Below, one piece after another: positions 22,363-33,964 of a DNA stretch of 64,000 nucleotides. The translations under genes and the position numbers were made by a program. The DNA is taken from assembly GCF_035222485.1 (NCBI RefSeq), contig NC_085921.1:4712001-4776000 (forward strand). Reading direction: 5' to 3'. This DNA comes from Podospora pseudoanserina. Its lineage: Eukaryota; Ascomycota; Sordariomycetes; Sordariales; Podosporaceae. Below the pieces are notes generated by a model. The model searched no databases. It was not told where the DNA came from and saw only the letters and a program-made list of their open reading frames with translations. How positions within the stretch are numbered: the stretch's first letter is position 1; each line of letters opens with the position of its first letter.

Positions 22363-25141
22363 GATAGGGCCAAGCAAAATTATAAGGAGGATGCATTTCG
22401 GACAGTTGCAGGAAATCTTATACTCTGGCAAGACGCCTAGGCAGAAGCGCTGGTGGGTTGCATGGGTTGCATGGATTTTTCCTCCGTAAACGCGAACGAA
22501 CCACGCGTCACGTCATAGCTCAGCTTCCATGTTGTACAAAATAACGGGGTGCTACCTGGAAACACGGCCTTAGCAAAGTTTAGAACCTTTGAAAAATACT
22601 AAGGTGGCCGTTAGGCAGTTATGAATGCTTTAGGTAGGCCAGTATTGAAGGATCCTGTATAACCCAGATAAATCTTTCCAAAAGGGTAAGGTAGAGAAAT
22701 ACACTCAAATCATTTCAATACCTGACTCTTGTGTCAGTCCCTATTTTCTGTCAACAACGTGACAACGCGAGAATGCGACGCGACTCATCCAAGTACGTGC
22801 TCACGTGAGAGGGGCTATTTGGACCACCTCGCCACCCAACACCCCGCCTTGGTGCGACATCGTCCCTGCATGCCTGGTTGCTATCGTTGCACCAGCAGTT
22901 GATGGCGGTGTTGGTCTTGTATCCCAACGTTTCTTTGTGCGAGTTGGCCAAATATCAAACCGTGACTAATTAGATAGCCCAAGATGCTTTTGCCGCCTTC
23001 CACGATGTCTTTGGACACTGCCTGATAGCCACGTTGCCTCGCATCTGCTTCCTCGGCCAGTCAACCCCACAAAGCCTTGGTCCCGGACCCCTTGAATCAG
23101 ATATGCAGGTCAAGACATCATCCACAAAAAAGGCAATGGCGAGATATTCCAGATCTTTGGTAGCATATACGAAGGCTTCCCCGCAACATCACCTTGTCCT
23201 CTACCACGACTAGGTCTACTGACATAAAATTGCCCCTGTCGACATAGGCGGTCAGATATCATGCCACGTCTTTTCACAACCACTCAGCTATCCCTACCCT
23301 CGGCCCGGATTGACTGATGTCGGATCACAGTGGTAGTAGGCTTATCAGATCCAACCTCCCAACCCATGGCCCATCGTTCTATTAACGAGCCTCCCTTCCC
23401 GCGCGGATACTTGGCTTCCGTGTTACCAGCCATCGCAATTGACGCAGGCGCACTTCTGGTCCGTTAAATCTGTTCTATGACCAGACCGGTCTCCGAACCA
23501 AGGCTGAGATGCCGGCCAGAAGGGACAGCTATGACGAACAGGCTGAAAAGGAGGCTCTTCCACAACACCAGACCATCCAATCCCCAATTGCCTGGTAAGT
23601 GGCAATGCGCCACATCCGGCAATCAAACATACGAACACCCTTCCCAGAGAATTCCAGGAGACACCCGGGAGGAGGGGCGCGTAGGGCCGCGTTGAGTGCC
23701 ATACCAGGACAATAGCCTCGGAACAGTTCCAGAAATCGCCCCGGGTTCGTCTCTTTCTCGCAGTTACTTCCCTGAGATCTGCTTCCGAATAGTCTGTGTG
23801 AGTAGACATGTCCGGGATAGCAATATGGAGAGTTGCGAGAAGGGTATTTCAGCTTCTGTCATGTTGAGGCGCATGCGGAGGCAGATAACCATTTGCTGCA
23901 GGAAAGATGAAGCCAACAAGGGACCACGTATCAGTGCTGCATTGGCTCCATGGCGAGCTGTTGAAATTATTGGAAGAGATGGGGGGAGGGAGTAGCAGCT
24001 CAGACAAAAAGGAGGTCCACCATCTAGCCCAAGTGCTATGCAGGGGCTCTGCTGTAGCCGTGCCTGGACGCCGTATGTATACAACCCTCGGCCCAGGATG
24101 CCCTTTGTGGCGGACGAGTGAGATTCCCATGTCCAACAGGGCAAGTGTGAACCGCAAACTGCAGGGCTAGTCACAGCACAGTGTAGATATACCGTACGGT
24201 CAGGTACCGTGACAGCAAGTTTGAAAGCTCACTGGTGGGCGCGGCCAGCCGTCTACTACCAGTGCCACCTAATGAGATCACGAGTTGCAACAGACCAATC
24301 TAGATGTACCGTCTGATGAGATTCAAGCTTGATAAACCGGTTGGTAGCAAGGAAGAAAGTGCGACAAACGGACGGCAGCAACAAGTGGCTGGCGCCTCAC
24401 ACGCCAGCCTAAGCAAGATACCTAGTACATAGAGAGATATAGCCACTTGTAGCAGCAATTGAAGCTCAGAAATTTGCATCCAGGTGCCCTCAGGATCTCA
24501 GACTCCAAGATCGACATCCTCTGCGCCACAGCCGACCTCTGACGGAGGTTGACGGAGGCTGAAAGATTGCTCCGGTCAGAGGAGAATTGCTGGGAACTGG
24601 AAGCTCCAGAGACTGCCAATTCAGGCGAGGTCGCTTGTGAGCAGGGGTGCCCCACACAGACTGTCCCTCCAGAAAATTTCAATCACTCACAAACCACACA
24701 GCAGCACCCGCTCCTTCGCTCGACTTTTTTTCTGCCCCGACTCTCCTAACCTCGCTATTCACCGGAGCAGTACTTTAGTTCCCCGTTCCCCTCCAACCGT
24801 TGGCAGCTTTCCTCCCTCTCCATCCAACAACAACAACTTTTCCCCCATCAATTGTGTTGTGCGTCTGCCATTCACACAAACTTACCAAAGGTCAGTAAAT
24901 ACCCCACACTGTCACACCTACCCACCAATCGCCCCCCCCACCTTTCCCAAGTTTGAGTTTGCGCCCTCACATTCCCCAACCTGCCGACGCCAAAACAAAT
25001 TTTATTTTCGACCCAAACTTCCCTGACATCGTCGTCTCGCCCATCAATTTTCGATTAGCTGACTCTTGTCGACGACCGCACAGTTTCGATATCCTCTTCA
25101 CAAACCTCACAACAATCCACCAACCCCACTACACTATCACA
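22363..25141. other. Long divergent intergenic region SAE2 / GIS2
   Basis: About 2.8 kb with no supported gene. Open frames at 23423-23809 and 23764-24174 match nothing I recognise. An MCB-like site is at 22503-22508. The palindrome ACCGTACGGT is at 24191-24200, with further TACCGT copies at about 24214 and 24307. From 24700 the sequence is C/T-rich and probably forms the long leader of the zinc-knuckle gene. Confidence 0.4.
22503..22508. promoter_or_regulatory. MCB-like ACGCGT upstream of SAE2
   Basis: ACGCGT is the MluI cell-cycle box bound by MBF (Mbp1-Swi6) in fungi, and it activates G1/S genes. Here it lies 141 bp upstream of the SAE2 start, followed directly by CACGTCA. The regulation itself is inference. 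Confidence 0.35.
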
Positions 25142-26404
25142 ATGGATTCCTACGGTTCCCAAGGACGTGCCTGCTTCACCTGTGAGTTTGCCCCCGTCCG
25201 TCCAGTCTCGACGACTTTCCTACTCTTCCCTTGCCCGATACTGTGACTTCGATGCCCTCGCTACACACACCGCATGGCTGCTTTCATCGGGTGGTCTGCA
25301 CATGATATACGCCTCGAGTATACGCTTGGCTTTCTACGTCCGCATAACCCTTCATGTCATGTTCTGTTTGCAGTCGGATTGTTGGATGTCGGTCTGCGCA
25401 TCAGAGTCGAACCCTTCCCTCTGCTTGGATGCCATCGCACTGGATCACTGTCTTCATTGGAACCGACTTTCCATGTTGGGACATCCTGGTTGGACAGCTT
25501 ATAGCAGTGGGAAACCCTCCTGCCTTTCTTGGCAAAGAGCACCCCGCACTACATCACCATGACACCGCCTGACTTTTGTTGTGTGAGGGAGAGAAGATCT
25601 AACATGAGAGAAATATAGGCGGGCAGACCACTCATCAGGTATGACACCGGCGACGAGAGACTCCTTACCGCAGAGAGGTATTGTCCTGTTTGGTTTCGAG
25701 TCACTGACATGTTGCAAATAGGCCCGCGACTGCCCCAACAAGGGTGCCGCCAAGTGCTATAACTGTGGCAGTAGGTTACCCTGAAGACATACTTCGCTCG
25801 AGATGGACAGAAGACTGATCAGAGATGTTTGCGCTTTACAGTTGAGGGCCACATGAGCCGTGACTGCCCCGAGGGTCCCAAGGACACCAAGACCTGCTAC
25901 CGCTGCGGCCAGGCCGGTCATATCTCTCGCGACTGCCCCACCGGTGGTGACCAGGGTCCACGCCAGGGTGGTGGTGGTGGCAGCTCTGCTGAGTGCTACA
26001 AGGTCAGCTCCTGCTATTCGGTGTACCACAGTCAGACGCCTATACTAACTCTGTTTTCAGTGCGGCGAGGTCGGCCATATTGCCCGCAACTGCCAGAAGG
26101 GCGGCAACTCCTATGGTGGTGGCTACAACTCCGGCTATGGTGGCAACTTCAACCAGAAGACCTGCTACTCTTGCGGCGGCATGGGTCATCTGTCCCGTAA
26201 GTTCTTCCACAACTTGTCTTGTTCATACAGACGGCTAACACACACTCTTTAGGTGACTGCGTCAACGGCAACAAGTGCTATAACTGTGGCGTTTCCGGCC
26301 ATCTCTCCCGCGAGTGCCCCAAGGAGTCTACTGGTGGCGAGAAGATCTGCTACAAGTGCCAGCAGTCTGGCCACGTCCAGTCCCAGTGCCCCAACAGCGC
26401 TTAA
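25142..26404 (+). CDS. GIS2: CCHC zinc-knuckle nucleic-acid-binding protein (GIS2/CNBP-like)
   Basis: Cytosolic single-stranded RNA/DNA-binding protein of the CNBP/Gis2/Byr3 family, linked to translation and mRNP granules. Six exons: 25142-25181, 25619-25638 (20-nt microexon), 25722-25770, 25842-26002, 26061-26196 and 26253-26404; 185 residues. Seven CX2CX4HX4C knuckles are complete: [84 protein letters not shown] and [14 protein letters not shown]. Seven is the family norm. A Gly/Gln-rich linker lies after knuckle 3, and a Gly/Tyr/Asn-rich linker (RGG-like position) after knuckle 4. All five introns fall inside knuckles. Intron 1 (437 nt) is much longer than the others (58-83 nt). Confidence 0.95.
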
Positions 26405-27393
26405 GTTGCGGGTGTAGCAGAGACGGAGCGATAGCATTTTTCTTCTCACCCTGTTCTTTCAGCCACTTTCAGCCTTTGCATTTTGCTATTTTCGTCAGGA
26501 TGAGGGTAGAATGGAAACAAGTGGAGTTGTAGGGAGGGGGGAGGTAGCTCGGAGGTAGTTTGACGGCAGGGACCGGTGTGCGGTCGGTCCAGGTGAAGTG
26601 CTTGGTGTTCGCACATCAGCGCTTCGACGGTGCATTGCTGGTATCTCAGAGGCAATCTGGATATCGCTCCGCTTGGCATTTCCACGACCTGATTGCACGC
26701 AATCTAGGTCGGGACAAAGATTCCCCAAATTTTCCTTTTTTTCCTTTACTTGTTTTTACTATTGCAAAAAGTTACCCATTCGCAACTTGTCATGACACGA
26801 CGATCATACGGACTTTTACCAGGGCAAACACGGAAAAGTTTTGCACAACCATATTGGCGTTTGGGACAGGCAGGGCTATCTCCAAATGGGATTCCGAGTC
26901 TTGCTCACGAAGGCAGCAGCAGAGAAGAGATCAACCAAGTCGCGGATCTGGGTTCTGGGTTTTTATGGCAAAAACGGTTTTATGACTACTAGATCATGGA
27001 TCGGGACTGGAAAAGGATTCACGAGAAGGGTCCATAGAAATGACAACTGGTCTGGTTCACAACAGTCGTGGTTCTCGTGCCATGTGTGTGAAGTGTTGAA
27101 TTTTTGTTTAGGGTTGTGATATGTTCACCTGGCCTGAGGAAAGACATCACAAGCAAGTCAAGAATCAGAAAAGTCAATGGAGATCTTGAAATTCAAGCCT
27201 CTTGAGGGCCCTTCTGTATATTGTTCTTACACCTCTAATCTGCTATTCCAAAAACAGATAACAAAAATATGTTTACCTCTTCCTATCCCTCATTACATCG
27301 GCCCCATGTCCTTGACTAGGTATTCAATCCTTTTCCAACCATTTTTTTTTTTCTATTTTAGTTTTCTTTTCTTGTTTTCTGTCTCGCCACAAT
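26405..27393. other. Convergent 3' intergenic region
   Basis: About 1 kb between GIS2 (+) and the acyl-CoA dehydrogenase gene (-). T-rich stretches occur around 27320-27390. No supported gene. Confidence 0.4.
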
Positions 27394-29028
27394 TTACAAG
27401 ACAGCCTTGGGCATAAACTTCATAGCCTGCCTGACACCCAAATCACCAAGAACCTCCTCGGCACCGCCCAGGATGGAGTCAAACTTGTACGTCCTGTTGA
27501 AGTTCTCAATCACGCGGCCCATGCCGGTCTGGGTCAAACCGCGACCACCCCAGATCTGGACGGCCTCGTCGGCGATCTCGTGGGCGGCGCGGGTGCAAGA
27601 CATCTTGAGGAGGGCAATGGGGCCGCCCATGTGCTTGGCTTGTTGGGAGTAGGACATGTTGCACATTTGGTAACTAATGATGACACAAAAGTTAGTGGGA
27701 TGTTGTGGACAGATAGGTGGGGAAAGGGGGGAAAGGGTCGCTTACGTGATGGTCTCCAGCCAGGACTGGTGAGACTCGCAAAGGGCAATCATCTTAGCGA
27801 GCTTCTGGCGAATGACGGGCTGGTCGATGAGCCTCTTCTTGAAGACGATTCTCTGGTGAGCCCACTTGAGGCACTCCTCCGTCACGAGACGCATGTAGCG
27901 GATGGTGGCGCAGGCCATGGTCCACCGCTCGTGGTTGAAGTTGGAGAGGATGACATAGATGCCCTTGTTCTCCTCACCTAACAGGTTCTCGACAGGGACC
28001 TTGACGTTGTCAAAGGTGATGTAGGCGGTGCCGGCAGCGGGGGAGTACGAGGTCTTGATGGGCTTAGTCTCAACGCCCTCCCCGCGGGGGATGAGGAGCA
28101 CCGACAAGCCCTTGCCGGTGTTGACACCGGTGACGAAGTAGTCAGAGAAGACACCGTTGGTGATCCACTTCTTGGTGCCGTTGACAATGTAGTGCTTGCC
28201 GTCGGGGGTCTTCTTGGCGGTGGTGCGGAGGCCGGCAACGTCGGAGCCGGCAAAGGCTTCGGTGATGGCGAGGCAGATCTTCTTCTTGCCAGAGAAGCAC
28301 TCCTCCTCGACCTTGGCCTTGAGGGCGGGGTTCTTGTGGCCGTAGTTGAGAACACAGGTGAGACCAATAACCATACCGGCCATGTTGCCGTCCTGGAAGC
28401 CGCGGCAGGCAGCGCGGACAGCCTCCTGGGAGCAGATCATATCGTGGAAGTAGTCAAACTCCTTGCCGTCGACGGCACCATCGAGGAGGTTGACACCGTG
28501 GAGGTGCTTGCCGGGACCCATTCTCATGTGGAGGACACCAGCCTTGGACATGCGGTCGATAAGCTCCTGGGAGACGATCTCGCCGGAGCGCTCCTTCTCG
28601 AGAGCCTCGGGGGTGATGTACTTGTCGGTGAAGATGCGCATGGCCTTCTGGAGCTTGCGGTGGCTGTCCTTGAAGTAGGGGGACTTGAACTGGGGGGTGA
28701 GCCAGAGGGGCTCGGCATATGGGACGGTGGAAAGATCGCCAGCTTGGGGGGTGATGATGGACTGCTTCTCGCCCTCGATGGTGCCGATGGCAAGGTCGGA
28801 GTACTTCTGGAGAACCTCGTGTCTGTGAAGGTTGTAGAAAGCGGCAGTGGCATCGGTGCCGGCAACCTGACGGAGGACAGCCTCACCACCGGGGTGTGCA
28901 TCTAGGAACTCGGAAACATCGTAGACGACGGTGTCAATGACGAACCAGACGCTATCTTCGGTGTTGTGCTTGGCGACCTCGGCGCGGGTGAAGGTCTTGG
29001 AGGGGACCTCGAGGACGGACGAGGACAT
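27394..29028 (-). CDS. Cytochrome b5-acyl-CoA dehydrogenase fusion
   Basis: FAD-dependent acyl-CoA dehydrogenase with an N-terminal cytochrome b5 domain, 520 residues. Exons are 27746-29028 and 27394-27673, with a 72-nt intron. Residues about 8-85 form the heme domain: His45 in HPGGEAVL is one axial ligand, and His68 or His70 in NLHRHEVL the other. The dehydrogenase part begins near 110 and shows CLAITEAFAGSDVAGLRTTA (FAD contact), KWITNGVFSDYF, SNFNHERW and the C-terminal GGAEEVLGDLGVRQAM. Such fusions are known in filamentous fungi, and the heme may pass electrons to or from FAD. There is no N-terminal presequence and the last residues, PKAVL, are not a PTS1 signal, so the compartment is unclear. 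It is divergent from the amine oxidase gene. Confidence 0.92.
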
Positions 29029-30981
29029 GTTGATGGTTGTTGGTTGATCTTTGAGGGTTTCGAAATACAGAAAAGGGAGGGTATCACAGAGATGGATGGT
29101 GAAACAAGAAGCGGTGCCGCTGTCGCAAAGATCAAGACACACGGGAGAAACCTAAACAAAGAAACTGGTATCAACGAGGAAGAGAGGTTCACACAAGAAG
29201 AACAGGGAACAATGGGTTGAGAAAGGCTACCATGTGGTTTTTATTCAGATCTCGGGCCCAGCAACCTCCAGGCCATCATCACTTGGACCAGGGGGCATTC
29301 CTCCCCAATTGACCGCGGGTCACTGGACTTGATTCGGCAGGTTGTTGCCCGTGTTGTTGGACGACCTCGGCTTTGGAAGCTGGGCTGGGCCGGGGCCCTG
29401 GAATGTGGGGAATGCTCCAAAATCAGTATTGCATTGCCTGTGATTGGCTGCGTCTCCAAGCCCGTGCCAAGACTCTTCCAGGTCATCTTGAGCTTGCGCT
29501 GTGCGGAGCATGTGATGCTGCGTCGATGCTGCGGCACTCGGCCTGCGGATTGGAACTTCCGAGACGGCGCCATGACTCGGTTTCTTCAAAGACCATTGCC
29601 AGCTCAGAATCGGCGAGGATTCTCTGCCATTTTCAGGGGAATTCTGCCGAAATACTTCACGGAACCTTGTCAGACGCGCTGTTTGGTGTCTTTTTTCCCC
29701 GCGAGGAACCCCTCGCAGGGGGGCTCAAGCCAGCCGTCGGCAAGTGTCGTCATCGACGACCGGCAGCGTGGGGTTGCGACAGGGATTAACCACAAATCAG
29801 TCAGTGGTTACACGCCTGTTTGGGTTCGCGGACGACCTCTTTCGAGCTGTTGAAGAGCCTCAATTGTTTCTCAACCCATATCCCGTTGGTCTTCCTCAAA
29901 TTTCAAGGTTTCAGCCAGGGAGCGGGTGTTTCCTCGAGTCCCGTTTCCGTTGTTGCATTTGCTCCACGCAACCCCGCATTGACCTTGCCTTATGTCCCCA
30001 CCATCGAACAGCTTATTGCGGGTGCCTCGGGCGATATTGAACGACAGGTCCAAATCGAGTGTTTCGATAAAGACCACAGCTGTGTTTTATCTCTTGTACC
30101 TTGTTTCTCTTTTCTAGGGAGATACACGCCAACACTCATCATCAGAGGTGGATATCTCATGTTTCTAGCTTACGGCGGTCCTTATCTCTTCCACCTTCAT
30201 TAGGCTTACAAAGTTGCTCGTATTGTAAGTGTTTCTCCATGCTTGGTGTCATACGTGGTGTCTGTGGCACACACGGTGAGTGGGACCTCGTGGTTAAGCT
30301 CTCCGACCGCATCAGATGCATGCTCAAGTATCAGTGAACTATTGGCTACTTCAGCTTCCAAGAGACTGCTCTGGACCCAGTGGTCTGGATGTTCCTTTCA
30401 CCGGTGCTACAGTTGTGTGGGACAGCAGTTCACCGGCAGCTTCTTCTTTTGGCTTTCCGAGAGAAGATACTGCACTTTCTAGATTACCTGTCCACCACTG
30501 ACGAGGGTTCGTTGCTGAACCCCTCATAACCCGCTGGTGTGCTCCGGCATAATTCGAGGCTCTTATCGGCCTTTCCATCTGACAAGGGGGGACCGATACC
30601 ACCATCAAAGCCGTCCTTCCAATACTGCAAGGCAGCTTACCTTCCTGACCGACTATGCCTATCTCACCATCTGCTTGCACGTTTGCGGCTTTGGTCGAGC
30701 AATTTATGAGGCTCAGCATGGCAGGTGCAACTCTTGTTGGCCCAGAAGGCGATTACTCCCAGCCTTTCCCCGCTGAAATGCCCCCCTCGTGATGTTCATC
30801 TCATGAGTATATCTACCCGTCTCCTCGTAGACCATGAGGTGCGGGCTTTTGATTGACATTCTTTTTTGTTACCGCCCTCATTGTTGCATTCATTCCTACA
30901 GACCATCGAGCTTCTAGTAGTTTTACAATACTTCTTGCAGTGTTATCACACTCTCGAGGGTTCCAAAAAAAGCTCACCAAG
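29029..30981. other. Divergent intergenic region b5-ACAD / amine oxidase
   Basis: About 1.95 kb with no recognisable protein gene. Open frames at 29329-29853 and 30351-30719 lack family signals or a coding signature. Confidence 0.4.
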
Positions 30982-32785
30982 ATGGATGCTTACTCGATGT
31001 CAATTAGTAGCGCTTCCCGGAGAGTCACCTCGAAGCTGTATCAAGATCTGAAGACAGCCAGGCTTTACACTTTTGACAGATCACATAAGGAACTGGGCAT
31101 CATGGATAGAGTCTTACAGGTACCTGTGGTTCATAGTAGAAGCTGGTGTTAATGCCGCTAACTCACTCGGTAGTTCGAATCTTTGGATCCGAATAGAAAA
31201 CCACACATTGGGATTGTCGGTGCTGGTTTTGCAGGTCTTCGATGTGCAGATATCCTCATTCGATATGGCTTCCGAGTGACGATCCTTGAAGCCCGTAATC
31301 GCCTCGGCGGCAGGATACATCAAGAAAGGCTCCCCAGCGGCAATCTGATAGACATGGGCGCCAACTGGATCCATGGCACTGATGATAACCCGATCCTGGA
31401 TCTGGCAAAGGAGACCAAGACACACACTGGGGTCTTTGACAGCGAATCGTATGTTTTTGACGAAGACGGCACACTTCTATCTGCACAGGAAGGGGATAAA
31501 TTCTCAACGGTCATGTGGAATATCATTGAAGAGGCTTTTGAGTACTCTGAGAAGCACGGGACTCAAATAGACGCGGACAAGACGCTGTTAGACTTCTTCA
31601 AGGAGCAAATTCTCAAGCAAATACCCGATACACTAGAGGGATATGAACGACAGAGGAAATTTGTCCTGCAGATGGCCGATCTTTGGGGGGCTTTTGTTGG
31701 CAGTCCAGTTGAGACACAGAGTCTCAAGTTCTTCTGGTTAGAAGAGTGTATTGATGGTGGTAAGTCATCTTCAAGAGCTAACTCGTATCACGCCGACACT
31801 GACATTACAACAGAAAATTTGTTTTGCGCTGGGACCTACCACAAAATCCTGGAGAGGGTGGCGAAGCCAGCTGTTGATGGCGCTGATATTCGATATGGAA
31901 CGCGGGTATCGGAGATATACGGAAAATCTACATCACCCAATGGAACTCCCAGGGCGAGGACTGCCGATGGCCAGATACTCGAGTTTGACGAGCTGGTTGT
32001 CACCACACCGCTTGGATGGCTCAAACAGAACACTCACGCCTTCCACCCTCCTCTTCCAGATCGACTATCCAAAGCCATCCAGAATATTGGATACGGGTGC
32101 CTAGAGAAGGTCAGTGTCTATCACGACTTTGTCTGCACACATATGACTAACACCCCATGTGTCACAGGTGTACATCTCCTTCCCAACTGCCTTCTGGCTT
32201 ACACCTGATGTAAATGGACGGAAAGTCCAAGGATTTTGCCAATGGCTTTCGCCAAACTATTCCAAAGACACTAATCCCGCCGGTTGGACCAACGAGATCG
32301 TCGAGCTCGCCTCCATGGGCCCTTCTTCTCATCCGACGTTGCTATTCTACACATACGGCGATGAATCACGACATATCACATCCACCTTGCGCTCTCTGCC
32401 CTCGCAGAAAGAGAAACTCGACTTTTTGTTCAACTTCTTCAAGCCATACTACTCACGGCTGCCGTCATACGACGAGAACAACCCCGATTGCCACCCTGTA
32501 GTTGCGGTAGCCACTGACTGGCTTGGTGATGATTTGGCGGGGAATGGTAGCTATGCCAACTTCCAGAAGGGGCTCAAGGAGGGCGACAAAGACATCGAGA
32601 TCATGCGGCAGGGAATATCGGGTGAGGGGATCTGGCTGGCAGGGGAGCACACCGCGCCGTTTGTTGCTCTGGGGACTGTGACAGGGGCTTACTGGAGCGG
32701 GGAGGGGGTTGCAAAGGAGGTGGCGGGGAGTTATGGGAGGAGGATGGCGGAGAAGCTTGGAAAGGAGGATGCCATCACCAACTGA
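30982..32785 (+). CDS. FAD-dependent amine oxidase (polyamine oxidase-like)
   Basis: Flavin amine oxidase of 545 residues. Exons are 30982-31119, 31174-31759, 31814-32109 and 32168-32785. Introns are 54, 54 and 58 nt; the second is in frame and could be read through. The first exon was found by splicing VLQ to FESLDPNRKPHIG. It supplies a 46-residue basic N-terminus and an ATG in good context (CCAAGATGG). Rossmann GxGxxG is IGIVGAGFAGL (Gly62, 64, 67), with the EARNRLGGR nucleotide loop and the GANWIHG substrate-side motif. The C-terminal flavin motif is GIWLAGEHTAPFVALGTVTGAYWSG. The family oxidises polyamines or, as LSD1 relatives, methyl-lysine. No SWIRM domain is seen, so polyamine or another amine is more likely. 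There is no PTS1. Confidence 0.88.
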
Positions 32786-33964
32786 AGTGTAGTTCATCAT
32801 GATATTTGTGTCAAAACGGTGGCGGGGAGAGCGAGGTCCAGGCTAATAAGGTAACGGTTGGTTACATTCCTGAGCGTCCACAGATTTATTGTTTTGGATA
32901 AAGGTAGAGCAGTTACCTATTGTAGCTTAGCAACGGCAAGTCACAGCGTTTTGTTTGTTGTCTGGAACTCCCTGCTGCTGTTGCCTGTGCCTTGTCTGCA
33001 GCGCGAGGGCTGCGCTGCTTGCGAAATGGTGAGGCGGGCAGAGTCAAATGACTGCTTTGGTGCAGACGGTTGCATCTCGAGGAGTCAGCCTGTTGCAAAA
33101 GATTCCCCCTAGCCGTGGTAGCACCCGCCACGTCGAATTTGTGTGAGCCTCCCACCTGGCCTCTCCCGACGGTTCAAAACATGCCGGTTTTCAATTTTCC
33201 AGCACCCAGCATAAGGCATCCAGCCTTTGTTCTCTCTTGGAGCTGGTTCCAGCTGGGTCCAGCTGGGAAGGCCGACCTAAGTGTCATCGGTCTGAGGTCC
33301 AGTGCTGGTGTCATGGCGGGGCGATCCTAGCGAACCCCCAAGGTTGGGAAAGTGGGGCGCCTAAGCTCACTCTGTGACTCTCTTCTAGTGGAGGTGTTTT
33401 GCTGTATTCGTATCCCTGCCACGCCCAGCACGCTACCGATAAGGCCGATCCACTGATTGGTGTGTGGTTACACCCAGAGCTTGTCACGGGTCGTCTCTTG
33501 CAAGCTGCTCACCATGTCAACTCACGGCTGTGTTTCTGGTTCCCAGTTGCACCTCTTGCCTGTGTCTGGAAACCTTGGAATCCCGGGGGCTTCTTTTTGG
33601 GTTGTCCCCTAAAAACCCTAAACAAAGTACACAGCACTGTCCAGAGAAAGTCTCGGAGGCTTTTTGAAAATCTTGTTTCGCTGTGCCCTAACCTTCACCC
33701 TTACACCATCGCTGTCACTGATGATGCTCGCCCCAATATGACCTTGCCCCGCACATCCGCCTCGTCGTCCCCCAGACAGTTGGACGATTGCATATCGAAG
33801 TGCCTGTCAGCTCCTCGAACCATCATCCGATCCGATACCCAAACACTGAGATATCCAAACCAGCATACTTACCAGACGGTGACGGTAACGGCGACCCGGT
33901 GAAACCGCCCCGCGCACGCCGAACGACCGGCATCGCAGATAAGCGATAACGATCATCGCCCATC
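32786..33964. other. Intergenic region upstream of ATG2
   Basis: About 1.2 kb between tandem plus-strand genes. It contains a telobox-like AAAACCCTAAAC context at about 33611-33622 and CCAGCTGG palindromes near 33249-33267. No supported gene. Confidence 0.4.

Noticed and set aside
23423-24174. Two overlapping minus-strand frames in the SAE2-GIS2 gap
   Set aside because: No family resemblance, and neither frame shows coding character on inspection.
28192-28905. 237-codon plus-strand frame antisense to the acyl-CoA dehydrogenase
   Set aside because: Leu/Gly/Val/Glu-rich shadow of a GC3-biased gene.
29329-30203. Plus-strand frames between b5-ACAD and the amine oxidase gene
   Set aside because: Cys/Arg/Ser-rich translations without motifs; not convincing as coding.
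33399-33902. 167-codon plus-strand frame upstream of ATG2
   Set aside because: No domain or conserved pattern; most likely promoter and leader sequence.
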